The notes under the pieces: generated by a model
The model's database searches: none
What the model was told of the DNA's origin: nothing
What the model saw: the letters and a program-made list of their open reading frames with translations, nothing else
Assembly: GCA_017444485.1 (NCBI GenBank)
Contig: JAFSWM010000031.1
Span: 1 to 44,196, forward strand
Origin: Bacteroidaceae bacterium
Lineage (GTDB): Bacteria; Bacteroidota; Bacteroidia; Bacteroidales; Bacteroidaceae
Length of the DNA stretch: 44,196 bases
Direction: 5' to 3'
Program-made: the position numbers and the translations under genes
Part shown: in pieces, positions 44,095 to 44,196 of the stretch
Position numbering within the stretch: position 1 is the stretch's first letter
Layout: every line of letters starts with the position of its first letter

Positions 44095-44196
44095 CCGTTA
44101 ACCATTAGTAAAACCTAATAACCTCAAAACCTAATAACCTCAAAACCTAATAACCTCAAAACCTAATAACCTCAAAACCTAATAACCTCAAAACCT
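44083..44196. repeat. Composite repeat at the right window edge: family B arm, then 16-bp family A array
   Basis: GTTGAAC ATTGACC units (44083-44096) include the cysE stop (44092-44094). A short core piece CCATTAGTAAAACC follows, then about five copies of a 16-bp unit (ACCTAATAACCTCAAA) run to the last base. The array is cut by the window end. Confidence 0.92.

Overview
The window reads as a chromosomal segment of a GC-rich Bacteroidota, most likely Bacteroidales (Prevotellaceae-like; genus not resolvable by eye). The evidence is many upstream boxes of the Bacteroidota form TAnnTTTG, a tmRNA with a GENTYALAA tag, a PorX-type regulator of the type IX secretion system, lipoprotein FKBP isomerases, a GH97 glycosidase, an outer-membrane beta-barrel protein and tRNAs without encoded CCA. 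Most genes are housekeeping; I see no prophage, insertion sequence, CRISPR array or conjugative module. Both ends of the window lie inside tandem repeats (22-bp units on the left, 16-bp units on the right), so it may be a whole contig broken at repeats.

Layout: 1-3015 holds a repeat array and a minus-strand sirtuin then DEAD-box helicase pair. 3054-8292 holds four consecutive FKBP peptidyl-prolyl isomerases with different predicted locations, followed by cysS. 8376-12108 has tRNA-Leu, tRNA-Arg, a polysaccharide flippase, a beta-propeller lipoprotein and tmRNA. 12206-20673 has a small secreted protein, porX, a divergent ECF sigma / anti-sigma-like / secreted protein / outer-membrane beta-barrel cluster and a YczE-like membrane protein. 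21083-27410 has an acn-icd-gltA operon (oxidative branch from citrate to 2-oxoglutarate, with an apparently NAD-type isocitrate dehydrogenase) and ahcY. 27526-40305 has a YfhO-like membrane protein, 5'-nucleotidase, agmatine deiminase, mutS, recX, GH97 and miaB. 40444-44094 has tRNA-Met, a lower-GC VanW gene, cysK, a TM2 protein and cysE, the last three placing both steps of cysteine synthesis close together.

The most unusual content is intergenic. Two families of inverted, short-unit repeat elements fill many spacers. Family B (7-nt units ATTGAMC, arms inverted around a core related to AATACCGGnnGCAATGGG) occurs at seven sites, and at all seven one arm supplies the TGA stop and the last few residues (I/V-D/E-H/R) of a gene. 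Family A (8-nt units AGGTTWTR / ACCTMAWA around a GGGGCTGCGC core) occurs at about eight sites, and in five of them an arm ends some 5-16 nt from the start codon of the next gene. Two spacers are composites with a B arm at the stop and an A arm leading on to the next gene or window end. A 24-bp GC-rich hairpin module found in B elements is also present in frame inside the helicase gene. Other non-coding signals are a 64-bp loopless palindrome that could end an unannotated small RNA, and two strong inverted repeats upstream of the 5'-nucleotidase gene.
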